From Desulfuromonas acetexigens (GTDB taxonomy: Bacteria > Desulfobacterota > Desulfuromonadia > Desulfuromonadales > Trichloromonadaceae), in the NCBI RefSeq assembly GCF_900111775.1, contig NZ_FOJJ01000006.1, forward strand, positions 1 to 64,000: DNA of 64,000 bases. Direction: 5' to 3'. Below, piece after piece: positions 9,312-16,730 of this stretch. Both the position numbers and the translations under genes were made by a program. Numbering within the stretch: position 1 is the first letter of the stretch; every line of letters starts with the position of its first letter. The notes under the pieces were generated by a model. The model saw only the letters and a list, made by a program, of their open reading frames with translations, was not told the origin of the DNA and did no database searches.

Positions 9312-10322
9312 ATGCCTCTCCCCGCGACCATGCGCGCCATGGTTCTCGAAGCGGGACAGCGCCGGCTGCGCCAGCAAACGCTCCCCCTGCCCCGCCCTCT
9401 CGCCGGACAAGTATTGATCAAGATCCACGCCTGCGGCGTCTGCCGCACTGACCTGCATATCGTCGATCTGGAATTGACCGAACCGAAACTTCCCTTGATC
9501 CCCGGCCATGAGATCGTCGGCACGGTGGTGGAGGTCGGCGCGGGCAGCAGCCCCTTCAACATCGGCGACCGGGTCGGCGTCCCCTGGCTCGGGCAGACCT
9601 GCGGCAGCTGCCGCTACTGTCGCAAAGGGCAGGAAAATCTTTGCGCGCAGGCGAAGTTCACCGGCTACACCCTCGACGGCGGCTTCGCCGAATACACCGT
9701 CGCCGATACGCGCTATACCTTCCCCCTCCCCGCCGGATTTTCCGACCTCCATGCCGCGCCCCTGCTCTGCGCCGGACTGATCGGCTACCGCACCTACCGC
9801 CTGGCCGGAGACAACATCGAACATCTGGGCATCTACGGCTTCGGCGCCGCCGCCCACCTGGTCGCGCAGATTGCCGTCCATCGCGGGCAAAAAGTCTACG
9901 CCTTCACCCGCCCCGGCGATAGCGAGGCGCAAGACTTCGCCCGCCGCCTCGGCGCGGTCTGGGCGGGTGCGTCGATTGACATGCCCCCCGTCCCCCTCGA
10001 CGCCGCCCTGATCTTCGCGCCAGCCGGGGAGCTGATCCCCGCCGCCCTGCGCGCCGTGGACAAGGGCGGACATGTCGTCTCCGGCGGCATCCACATGAGC
10101 GACATCCCTGCCTTTCCCTACCGGATTCTCTGGGAAGAACGCAAGGTCAGCTCGGTAGCCAACCTCACCCGCCGCGACGGCGAGGAACTGCTCGCCCTCG
10201 CCGGAGAAATCCCCCTGCGAACCGAAGTCGTCCCCTTCCCTCTGGAAGCGGCCAACGAAGCCCTTGACCGATTGCGCGCCGGGCGCATCGAAGGGGCGGC
10301 GGTGTTGATGATGGATGACTGA
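9312..10322 (+). CDS. zinc-dependent alcohol dehydrogenase family protein
   Basis: The product has 336 residues from ATG 9312, preceded by AAGGAGATCGCC. It is a medium-chain dehydrogenase: the catalytic zinc site is seen as CGVCRTDLH and PGHEIVG, the structural zinc lobe as CGSCRYCRKGQENLC, and the nucleotide-binding turn as GIYGFGAAAH. The form is close to the AdhP-like group that includes single-gene alcohol dehydrogenases with the CGVCRTD signature. The likely reaction is NAD(P)-linked oxidation of an alcohol or reduction of an aldehyde; the physiological substrate is not visible. It forms its own unit between two terminators. Confidence 0.85.
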   Translation: MPLPATMRAMVLEAGQRRLRQQTLPLPRPLAGQVLIKIHACGVCRTDLHIVDLELTEPKLPLIPGHEIVGTVVEVGAGSSPFNIGDRVGVPWLGQTCGSCRYCRKGQENLCAQAKFTGYTLDGGFAEYTVADTRYTFPLPAGFSDLHAAPLLCAGLIGYRTYRLAGDNIEHLGIYGFGAAAHLVAQIAVHRGQKVYAFTRPGDSEAQDFARRLGAVWAGASIDMPPVPLDAALIFAPAGELIPAALRAVDKGGHVVSGGIHMSDIPAFPYRILWEERKVSSVANLTRRDGEELLALAGEIPLRTEVVPFPLEAANEALDRLRAGRIEGAAVLMMDD

Positions 10323-10341
10323 AACGCTCGAAGTATTGACG

Positions 10342-10373
10342 AAAAAGCCCCGGCGTGAACCGGGGCTTTTGTT
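10342..10373. terminator. bidirectional rho-independent terminator
   Basis: A 12-bp stem (AAAAGCCCCGG paired with CCGGGGCTTTT, extended by one pair) with a 6-base loop and T-rich flanks on both strands lies between convergent genes: the alcohol dehydrogenase on the plus strand and the phosphatidyltransferase on the minus strand. It can serve both. Confidence 0.85.
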
Positions 10374-10382
10374 TTTGGCGGG

Positions 10383-11702
10383 TTATTTGTCGGAAGGCTT
10401 CGCCGGTTCTTTCCAGAAGAGCGGCGAAATGAGATAGGCCAGGGCCGCAACCAGGGAAATCAGCAGGGGCGCCGTATATTCGTCGCGGCGGAAGCCGAGG
10501 GCGAGCATGAAGAGAAACAGCCCGAGCACCAGAACCCGGACGATTTTGGGGATTTTCGGAAGGATCGTTCGCCCGAAGTGGGCATAGGGAACGCGGGAGA
10601 CCATCAGCGCCGAGGTCACCAGAACGATGATGCCGTTGATCAGCGGACTGGGGATGAAGACGCAGGAGGTTCCGGCCAGCAGCGCCCCGGCCGGCGAGGG
10701 CATGCCGGAAAACGTGCCGACCCCGCCCAGCACCCCCGCCTTGCGCTTTTCAACGACGAAACGGACCAGCCGGTAGACCACCGCCGCCAGATAGAGTCCG
10801 CCGATGATCAGCCCCACACCGAGAGTGGGAAAGGACAGGGCGACCATCAACCCGACAGTAAGGCCGAAACTGGTGCCGTCGGCCACGTCGTCGAAGACTT
10901 CCCCCCGAGGGGTCGAGCCCCAGCGTTCCGCCGCCCGCCCGTCAAAGAGATCGAGAAACTGGCCAAGAAAGACCAGCCCCAAGGCATAGACCGGAGGATG
11001 TCCGGCGAGCAGCACATAACAGCCGGCCAAGCCGCAGACCAGATTCATGATGCTGAGGATGTTGGCGTACCAGTAATTGGGAACCAGCTTGAAGACGGTG
11101 GAGCAGAAAGCCAGCGCCGCACAGATCGCCATCAGGGGATAGATGGCCCGGCCAAGAATCGGCAGGGGGCCGTAGATCCATTCGAAACCGATCACGATAA
11201 GGAGCACCACCACCAGAAAGGTCTTAGCCTTGCCGAAGAGATTGGCCGCCTTGACCTTGCTGAAACGCCGCGAAACCTGGCCGATGACGTCAAAGAGCAG
11301 AAAGAGCCCCACCAGCAGCGGATCGAGCCAGCCGGTCCAGGCCATGTAGATGAGCATGGGGGAATACATAAGCTTGTCGGAAAAGGGATCGATGGTCTCC
11401 CCTTCCTCGGTGTGCAGATCACAGCGGCGGGCGATCTCCCCATCGGTGATGTCGCTGATCATCCAGAAAGTAAAAAAGAGAAAACAGAGACGGGGAAAGT
11501 CCAGATGCAGCAGCAGTACCGAAATGAAACCCATGGGATAGCGGGCGCGGCTGATGGCGTTGGGATGCAGCCAGGCCCGGCTCCGCACCCAGGCGACCTG
11601 CTCGGGGGTACGCAGAAAGCGGATAACCAGAAAGCGTTCGATACCGAGCATCAACAGGACGGGAAGAATGATCTCCCACCACATGGCCATGTACGAAGTC
11701 AT
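10383..11702 (-). CDS. membrane protein with two CDP-alcohol phosphatidyltransferase domains
   Basis: The product is a 439-residue multi-pass membrane protein with two copies of the CDP-alcohol phosphotransferase fold. The first copy has the full metal-binding motif at residues 87-109 (DG, AR, G, D and D in the canonical spacing). The second, at 254-275, reads DGRAAE...G...D...D: the usual Arg of the DGxxAR core is Glu, and the flanking VADGTSFG is reminiscent of phosphatidylserine synthase. Such enzymes move a phosphatidyl group from a CDP-alcohol to a second alcohol. Single-domain enzymes of about 200 residues are usual, so this is a tandem fusion. It follows the queuosine-mannosyltransferase-like gene by 64 bases; the start at 11702 is tentative. 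Confidence 0.8.
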   Translation of the reverse strand: MTSYMAMWWEIILPVLLMLGIERFLVIRFLRTPEQVAWVRSRAWLHPNAISRARYPMGFISVLLLHLDFPRLCFLFFTFWMISDITDGEIARRCDLHTEEGETIDPFSDKLMYSPMLIYMAWTGWLDPLLVGLFLLFDVIGQVSRRFSKVKAANLFGKAKTFLVVVLLIVIGFEWIYGPLPILGRAIYPLMAICAALAFCSTVFKLVPNYWYANILSIMNLVCGLAGCYVLLAGHPPVYALGLVFLGQFLDLFDGRAAERWGSTPRGEVFDDVADGTSFGLTVGLMVALSFPTLGVGLIIGGLYLAAVVYRLVRFVVEKRKAGVLGGVGTFSGMPSPAGALLAGTSCVFIPSPLINGIIVLVTSALMVSRVPYAHFGRTILPKIPKIVRVLVLGLFLFMLALGFRRDEYTAPLLISLVAALAYLISPLFWKEPAKPSDK

Positions 11703-11766
11703 AAAATTGAGTGCCTGCGAAGAATGAGGGTTTCGAGAAAATGCCGGCGATGAATGCCGCTTCTGA

Positions 11767-12921
11767 TTATCCCAGCCTCGCGCCGCTGTCAACCGCAAAA
11801 GTCCCGCCCCGTGCCAGGTCGGCGAGAAGTTCGTCGTAAACCGGCGCCAGCATCGCCCAGTCATAGTGGGCCACCAGCGACCGCGTCGGCGTCCGGCGGA
11901 TGCTTCCCATGTCCCGGCACACCTCCGCCAACCGCCGGACCAGTTCATCGCAGTCGTGATAGAAAAATTCCTCCTGCCGCTCGATGGGGAGATGTTCCGG
12001 ATAGGCCAGCCGTTTCGGCAGCAGCGGCCAGGTATCGCAATGGATGGCCTGGACCACGGCGGCGCCGAAAAAGTCATGGAACGAGGTCACCGGCAGGAGG
12101 TCGGCCCGGCGCAGCCAGGCGGCGTAGTCGGCAAAGCTCTCGACGAAGCCCCAGTGGACGATACGTCGCGCCAGCCGCCGCCGGGCCTCGGCGAAGATCG
12201 GCGGGAATTTGCGGAAAGACTCGCCGAGCACCGCCAGGGTGAAATCGACGCCCATTTCGTCCAGCCGGAACAGGGCGCGGAAGAACTCTTCGGGGTTTTT
12301 GTCGTACTCCCAGCGGTGGTTCCAGAGAATCAACGGCGGCCCGACCCGGGGCGGCGCGGGGCCGTCGAGGGCGCGCAGATCGAGGCCGAGGGGGAGGGTC
12401 CGGCTTTTGCCGGCGATGGCGGCGATGCTCTCCGGTTCGCGATGGTCGGGAAATGCGGCAAGGAATTCCGGCAGGGCGCCAAGAAAGGCGCGGCGGTGGT
12501 AATCGGAATTGAAGAGCACGTCGCCGGCGGCCAGGGCGCTTGCGTAGTTGATGAAGGCGTAATGGGCGTCACGGCATAAGGAAGGATCGGCATCGCCGGG
12601 GGACCAGGGGTAGGTGAGCTGGTTTTCGTGAAAGTAGAGGGCGACGGGAGTTCGCGCCGTCACCTTGCGGGTCAGGGCGAGAAAGGTGGCGAGATCGAGC
12701 ACATCCGTGGCCAGCAGCAGATCGGGACGCAACCCCTCGGCAAGAAATTGCCGGGCCAAGGTCACGGCGCCGCCATGCATGCGCCACTTCCAGTGCCGTC
12801 CCTCCAACCCGAGAATCCGCACCCGGTGCCGGCTGTGGGCCGCATACTCCCTGGCCCAAGCCGCGTGCGAGCCGGTCAGATAGGGCTCCAGCAGGATGAT
12901 CTCCAGCGGTTTATCCCCCAT
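11767..12921 (-). CDS. tRNA-queuosine alpha-mannosyltransferase-like glycosyltransferase (DUF3524, GTDC1/QTMAN family)
   Basis: The product has 384 residues. The N-terminal domain fits DUF3524 (LLEPYLTGSH, WKWRMHGGA, YFHENQLTYPW). The C-terminal half is a GT-B glycosyltransferase part with WNHRWEYDKNPEEFF, AVLGESFRKFPPIF, HWGFVESFADY and SFHDFFGAAVVQAIHC. These blocks match human GTDC1/QTMAN, which adds mannose to queuosine of tRNA-Asp. The bacterial substrate is not established; queuosine is a reasonable guess only if the organism makes it. It lies between ispG, 24 bases upstream, and the double phosphatidyltransferase gene, all on the minus strand. Confidence 0.88.
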   Translation of the reverse strand: MGDKPLEIILLEPYLTGSHAAWAREYAAHSRHRVRILGLEGRHWKWRMHGGAVTLARQFLAEGLRPDLLLATDVLDLATFLALTRKVTARTPVALYFHENQLTYPWSPGDADPSLCRDAHYAFINYASALAAGDVLFNSDYHRRAFLGALPEFLAAFPDHREPESIAAIAGKSRTLPLGLDLRALDGPAPPRVGPPLILWNHRWEYDKNPEEFFRALFRLDEMGVDFTLAVLGESFRKFPPIFAEARRRLARRIVHWGFVESFADYAAWLRRADLLPVTSFHDFFGAAVVQAIHCDTWPLLPKRLAYPEHLPIERQEEFFYHDCDELVRRLAEVCRDMGSIRRTPTRSLVAHYDWAMLAPVYDELLADLARGGTFAVDSGARLG

Positions 12922-12924
12922 TTA

Positions 12925-12952
12925 GCACCAAGCACTCAGCACTTTTCACTCC
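12925..12952. repeat. heptanucleotide array at the ispG/QTMAN junction
   Basis: Four 7-bp units follow in register: GCACCAA, GCACTCA, GCACTTT, TCACTCC. They fill the 24-base gap between ispG and the next gene and run into the last codons of ispG. This is the weakest and most degenerate member of the heptad arrays seen in this window. Confidence 0.5.
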
Positions 12953-14004
12953 TCTTCCGCCAGCCGCCGCGCCTCTTCGATCAGCGCCTCGGCCAGTTCG
13001 GCCTCGGGCACCTTGCGCACCACCTCGCCATGCCGGAAGAGCAGCCCCTGCCCCTTGCCGCCGGCGATGCCGACGTCGGCCTCCCGCGCCTCGCCGGGGC
13101 CGTTGACCACGCAGCCCATGACCGCCACGGTGATTTTCTTCGGCAGATCGTGCAGGCGCCGTTCGACCTCTTCGGCGATGGGGATCAAATCGATCTGGCA
13201 GCGGCCGCAGGTCGGGCAGCTGACGAAGACCGGGCCGCGCTCGCGCAGCTCCAGGGATTTGAGGATTTCCCAGCCGACCCGCACTTCCTCCACCGGATCG
13301 CCGGTCAGCGACACCCGCAGGGTATCGCCGATGCCGTCGTAGAGCAACGTGCCGAGACCGACGGCGCTCTTGATGGTGCCGCTCCAGGTAGTGCCGGCCT
13401 CGGTGATGCCGATGTGCAGGGGATAGTCGCAACACGCCGCCAGTTGCCGGTAGGCTTCGACGGTGCGGCGGATGTCCGAGGCCTTGAGGCTGATCTTGAT
13501 CCGGTCGAAGCCGAGATCCTCCAGAATCCGCACATGGCCGAGGGCGCTTTCGACCATCGCCTCGGCGGTGGCATGGCCGTATTTCTCCAGCAGTTCCTTC
13601 TCCAGCGAGCCGCCGTTGACACCGATGCGGATCGGCACCGCGCGCTCGGCGCAGGCCTTGACGACTTCCCGCACCTTCCAGCGCTCGCCGATGTTGCCGG
13701 GATTGATGCGCAGCCCGTCGACCCCGGCGTCCAGGGCTATCAGCGCCAGCTGGTAGTCGAAATGGATGTCGGCGATGAGGGGAATCGGGCAGGCGGCGCG
13801 AATCGCCCGCAACGCCTCGGCCGCCTCCCGGTCGGGCACGGCGCAGCGCACGATCTCGCAACCGGCCTCGGCCAGATCGCGGATCTGCCCGAGGGTGGCG
13901 GCCACATCGCGGGTATCGGTGTTGCACATCGACTGCACGGACACCGGCGCGCCGCCGCCGACGGCGACCGAGCCGACCTGAATCCGGCGGGTTTTATGGG
14001 CCAT
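12946..14004 (-). CDS. ispG: 4-hydroxy-3-methylbut-2-en-1-yl diphosphate synthase (flavodoxin-type)
   Basis: The product has 352 residues. The TIM-barrel part starts with a QSMCNTDTRD region and contains INPGNIG and the GVNGGSLE loop; the C-terminal [4Fe-4S] domain has CPTCGRC and MGCVVNGPGEA, giving the three cluster cysteines. It converts methylerythritol cyclodiphosphate to HMBPP in the non-mevalonate isoprenoid pathway. The length matches the bacterial single-chain form. The upstream gap holds a triple 32-bp repeat where its promoter should lie. Confidence 0.96.
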   Translation of the reverse strand: MAHKTRRIQVGSVAVGGGAPVSVQSMCNTDTRDVAATLGQIRDLAEAGCEIVRCAVPDREAAEALRAIRAACPIPLIADIHFDYQLALIALDAGVDGLRINPGNIGERWKVREVVKACAERAVPIRIGVNGGSLEKELLEKYGHATAEAMVESALGHVRILEDLGFDRIKISLKASDIRRTVEAYRQLAACCDYPLHIGITEAGTTWSGTIKSAVGLGTLLYDGIGDTLRVSLTGDPVEEVRVGWEILKSLELRERGPVFVSCPTCGRCQIDLIPIAEEVERRLHDLPKKITVAVMGCVVNGPGEAREADVGIAGGKGQGLLFRHGEVVRKVPEAELAEALIEEARRLAEEE

Positions 14005-14082
14005 GGACAGGACTCCTGGAGGATGGGGGAAAGTCGAGGGGAGGAGTTTACCGAGGGGATGGCGGACAAGTCAAGTTTCCGG

Positions 14083-14175
14083 CGGGTTCCGGGGACAGTA
14101 TACGCAACTACGCGCGGGTTCCGGGGACAGTATACGCAACTACGCGCGGGTTCCGGGACAGTATACGCAACTACG
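14083..14175. repeat. three tandem 32-bp repeats centred on GTATAC
   Basis: Units start at 14083, 14115 and 14147 with a strict 32-bp period. Each contains TTCCGGGGACAGTATACG, including the palindrome GTATAC; the third unit lacks one G of the GGGG run. Sequences of this kind (GGGGACAGTATAC) recur in other genomes near REP-associated tyrosine transposases, but no transposase gene is present here. The repeats occupy the upstream region of ispG. Confidence 0.8.
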
Positions 14176-14290
14176 GGTCGCAGACCGGGCGGTAGCCTGA
14201 GACGCGCCTTTCCCGGCCTATGAAAGTCGTGGCGGAAATCAATCTGGCGGCATGACGGAAATGTCCCCCTTTTTATCGCGATGCGGACGA

Positions 14291-14322
14291 AAAAGCCCCG
14301 CCGGGTTGGCGGGGCTTTTTTT
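14291..14322. terminator. rho-independent terminator after the PEP-CTERM gene
   Basis: A 12-bp perfect stem (AAAAGCCCCGCC paired with GGCGGGGCTTTT) with loop GGGTT is flanked by A and T runs, so it can work on either strand. It lies just past the stop of the minus-strand PEP-CTERM gene. Confidence 0.85.
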
Positions 14323-14342
14323 GTCGATGGGATGCGAGGCGA

Positions 14343-15125
14343 TCAGTGGCGGCGGCGCCAGGCCAGCAGGCCGAGCAGTCCGGTGCCGAGCAGCAGCAGG
14401 GTGCCCGGCTCGGGCGCGGGCAGCGCCCCCTGCCCCATGAGGTTGTCGTTGCCGCACTCCATGGTGAAATGGACGGTGAAGTCGGCGCCGTGCCCCAGGA
14501 AGGAAAGATCGACAAAAACGGCGTTGTGCCAGTCGCCGGCGAAACCGGTGTCGGTCAACCCGGCGACATAGCCCAGGCTCTGGTTCGCGGCCAGAACGGT
14601 GCCGCCGGACAGGTAGCGCCAGGGGTTCGACTCGTCGTTCTGGGCATAATAGACCGACGACATGAGAGTCGAAGCCCCCTCGTCCAGGCGGATCACCGCA
14701 TAGGTCTTGGTGGCGAAATCCAGGTCGAGGACGAAATCGTAACCGAAGGTATCGTTGAGGGCCAGCGCCGGATAGGCCCCGCCGCTCTTGGTATTGACCG
14801 GCCCGTATTGCGCGTCGCCGTCGACGTCGATGAAAAGATCCCCGGAGGTAAAGGTATGGCCGCCGGAGGTCACCCCTCGCACGAAATCGTAGCCGCCGAC
14901 CATGGCCAGGGTCGTGCCGCTGAGGAAGAACCCTTCGAGATCCCAGGCCTGGGTGGCGATATTGCCCGGCTCGACTTCGTTGTCCTCCTGCTGGCCGTAC
15001 CAGCCGGTGGCGGTGCTGTAAACCTTGTCGGGAATGGTGATGTTGGTTCCCAGGGAAAGGGCCGAAGCCCCGGTGGCGAAGACCAGAACGGCCGTCACCG
15101 CGGCAAATAAACGACGACTGAACAT
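14343..15125 (-). CDS. PEP-CTERM sorting domain-containing secreted protein
   Basis: The product has 260 residues from ATG 15125 with a GAGGGGG ribosome-binding site. It has an N-terminal signal peptide (FAAVTAVLVFATGASA) and a C-terminal sorting signal made of PEPG, a hydrophobic GTGLLGLLAW span and an RRRH tail. Such proteins are processed by exosortase and placed at the cell surface, often linked to exopolysaccharide and biofilm or floc formation. The body is beta-rich and Asp/Gly-rich (FIDVDGDAQYGP) with no recognised enzyme domain. No exosortase or polysaccharide locus is in the window. A sigma-54-type promoter lies upstream. Confidence 0.9.
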   Translation of the reverse strand: MFSRRLFAAVTAVLVFATGASALSLGTNITIPDKVYSTATGWYGQQEDNEVEPGNIATQAWDLEGFFLSGTTLAMVGGYDFVRGVTSGGHTFTSGDLFIDVDGDAQYGPVNTKSGGAYPALALNDTFGYDFVLDLDFATKTYAVIRLDEGASTLMSSVYYAQNDESNPWRYLSGGTVLAANQSLGYVAGLTDTGFAGDWHNAVFVDLSFLGHGADFTVHFTMECGNDNLMGQGALPAPEPGTLLLLGTGLLGLLAWRRRH

Positions 15126-15215
15126 ATTACGATCCCCCTCGTAAGAATGTTTAGCGAATGTGGATGGGCCCAATAGCGACGGCGATTCGTCGGATAGGCA
15201 TTGTCATCCTGCTGT

Positions 15216-15233
15216 AAGCAAAAAATATTCCAA
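15216..15233 (-). promoter_or_regulatory. sigma-54-type (-24/-12) promoter for the PEP-CTERM gene
   Basis: Read on the minus strand the sequence is TTGGAATATTTTTTGCTT: GG and GC separated by exactly 10 bases, with the TGG and TTGCT flanks of the sigma-54 consensus. It lies about 90 bases upstream of the gene's ATG. PEP-CTERM genes in several bacteria are controlled by the PrsK/PrsR two-component system acting with sigma-54, which fits. No activator site is resolved. Confidence 0.6.
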
Positions 15234-15509
15234 TTCTTAAACACCTTGTTTTATTGGATTTTTAATTTCCTCACCGAAAAAACCGTAAAGAAATCCGACA
15301 AAATCGCAGCCCTGACACAAAAACACCCCGGCAAACGCAAACTTTTCCGACAACAAAGCAGCGTCGCGTCTTGCGGTGCAATATTGCTTCCCTCGCTCCT
15401 CACCATCCGCCATCCGCCGGATTCCGTTCCTCCGCCCCACCTCGTTGACCCGACATTCACCCGCGTGGCGCTGAACCCGGCGATGATCAGCGCCCGCGAT
15501 GGAAAGGGC
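15234..15509. other. intergenic region between rsgA and the PEP-CTERM gene
   Basis: About 276 bases without a supported gene; the left part (15234-15320) is AT-rich. It includes two adjacent CCATCCG units at 15403-15416, possibly a vestigial heptad array. The region probably carries upstream activator sites for the sigma-54-type promoter. No terminator for rsgA is obvious. Confidence 0.4.
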
Positions 15510-16445
15510 TCAGCCCTTCTTCCCCCGGTAGCGGTTCTGCGCTTCGACGACTTCGACGGCGTCGAGAATCTCGAGGTAGGTAGCATAGCGGTCAGCGGGG
15601 AACTGCCCGGTGCTCGCCAGGTCACGGACGGCGCAGCCCGGTTCGCTGCGGTGGCGGCAATTGCGGAAACGGCAGCTGCCGGGGGGGATCTGTTCGAAGC
15701 CGGGGTAGTGGAGGGCCAGCTCCGGGGCGGAGATTTCCACCAGGCCGAAATCCTGAAAGCCGGGGGTGTCGATGAGTTCGCCGCCATCATGGAGCGTGTG
15801 CAAGGTGGAAAGGGTGGTGGTGTTGCGCCCCTTGCCGGAATATTCGTTGAGTTCGCCGACCTGCAGGTCGATCTCCGGACAGAGGGCGTTGAGCAGCGAA
15901 CTCTTGCCGACGCCGGTGGTGCCGACAAAGGCGCCGCGATGCCCACAGGCGAAGAAGGCACGCAGGGCTTCGAGCCCGGCGCCGCTGGCCGCGCTTAGCG
16001 GGAAGACGGGAACGGAGCCGGCATAGGCGGCGCGCAGGGCGGCGACATAGGGGTCAGCAAGGGCAAGGTCGCACTTGTTGATGACGAGGAAGGGGGCGAG
16101 ATCGGCGGCGCGGGCGGCGACGATGGCTTGATCGACGAAACCGGCCGGGGGTTGGGGGGCGGGGGAGACGACGATGCCGAGCACGTCGAGGTTGGCCGCG
16201 ACCAGATGGATGCCGCCCAGGGCGTCCCGGCGGCGCAGTTCGGTGCGGCGCGGCAGCCGTTCCAAAACTTCGCCGACCACACGCACGGCGTCCCCGACGA
16301 CATGGCCGGAGCGGCGCTTGACCCGGACGAGGCACCGTGCACCGTTGTCGAAGCGCACCTCGACGGCGACGCCGTGATGGGCGCTGATGATCCCTGATCC
16401 GGCGGGCGGATCGGCGGAAGAAGCAGGGGACGAAGGCTGATTCAC
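15510..16445 (-). CDS. rsgA: ribosome small-subunit-dependent GTPase A
   Basis: The product has 311 residues and a circularly permuted GTPase order: NKCD (G4) at 123-126 comes before the P-loop GTTGVGKS at about 175-182, followed by DTPGF (G3). An N-terminal OB-fold and a C-terminal zinc segment (CRFRNCRH...C) complete the RsgA layout. It acts in late assembly of the 30S subunit. The extra polar N-terminus (residues 1-15) is variable, so a later start is possible. The gene stands alone. Confidence 0.95.
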   Translation of the reverse strand: MNQPSSPASSADPPAGSGIISAHHGVAVEVRFDNGARCLVRVKRRSGHVVGDAVRVVGEVLERLPRRTELRRRDALGGIHLVAANLDVLGIVVSPAPQPPAGFVDQAIVAARAADLAPFLVINKCDLALADPYVAALRAAYAGSVPVFPLSAASGAGLEALRAFFACGHRGAFVGTTGVGKSSLLNALCPEIDLQVGELNEYSGKGRNTTTLSTLHTLHDGGELIDTPGFQDFGLVEISAPELALHYPGFEQIPPGSCRFRNCRHRSEPGCAVRDLASTGQFPADRYATYLEILDAVEVVEAQNRYRGKKG

Positions 16446-16629
16446 GGCGAATCCTCGGGTCAGGGTCGATGGGTTATTGCGTCGGCCCGGGAATTTCGGG
16501 CCAGGGTTCTCTGCCGCGAAAGTAACAGCGCCAGGTCAGCGAGTCAATATCTCCGCCGGGAGTCTCCGGAGGTCACCCCGAAAAGGCGGGAATTCCGTCG
16601 GCAAAATAGCAACTTATGCACTTGTATCA

Positions 16630-16658
16630 TTGACAGTCCGGAGACAATCCGCTAAGGT
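16630..16658 (+). promoter_or_regulatory. sigma-70-type promoter for the RNA helicase gene
   Basis: TTGACA at 16630-16635, a 17-bp spacer, and TAAGGT at 16653-16658. It lies about 70 bases ahead of the helicase ATG, leaving a short 5' leader with AAGGAA as ribosome-binding site. Confidence 0.6.
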
Positions 16659-16730
16659 CCCGCTCTCATCCCGTCCGCCTCGCCGTTTTTTGCAAACCGC
16701 CGTTTGCTCCCTTTAAGGAAATGATGCTCC

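Noticed and set aside
14083-14175. The 32-bp repeats as a small CRISPR array
   Set aside because: The units follow each other with no spacers; the period equals the unit length, and no cas gene is near.
12628-14223. Plus-strand open frame of 531 codons across two genes
   Set aside because: It runs antisense to both ispG and the QTMAN-like gene and crosses their junction, so it is a by-product of codon bias.
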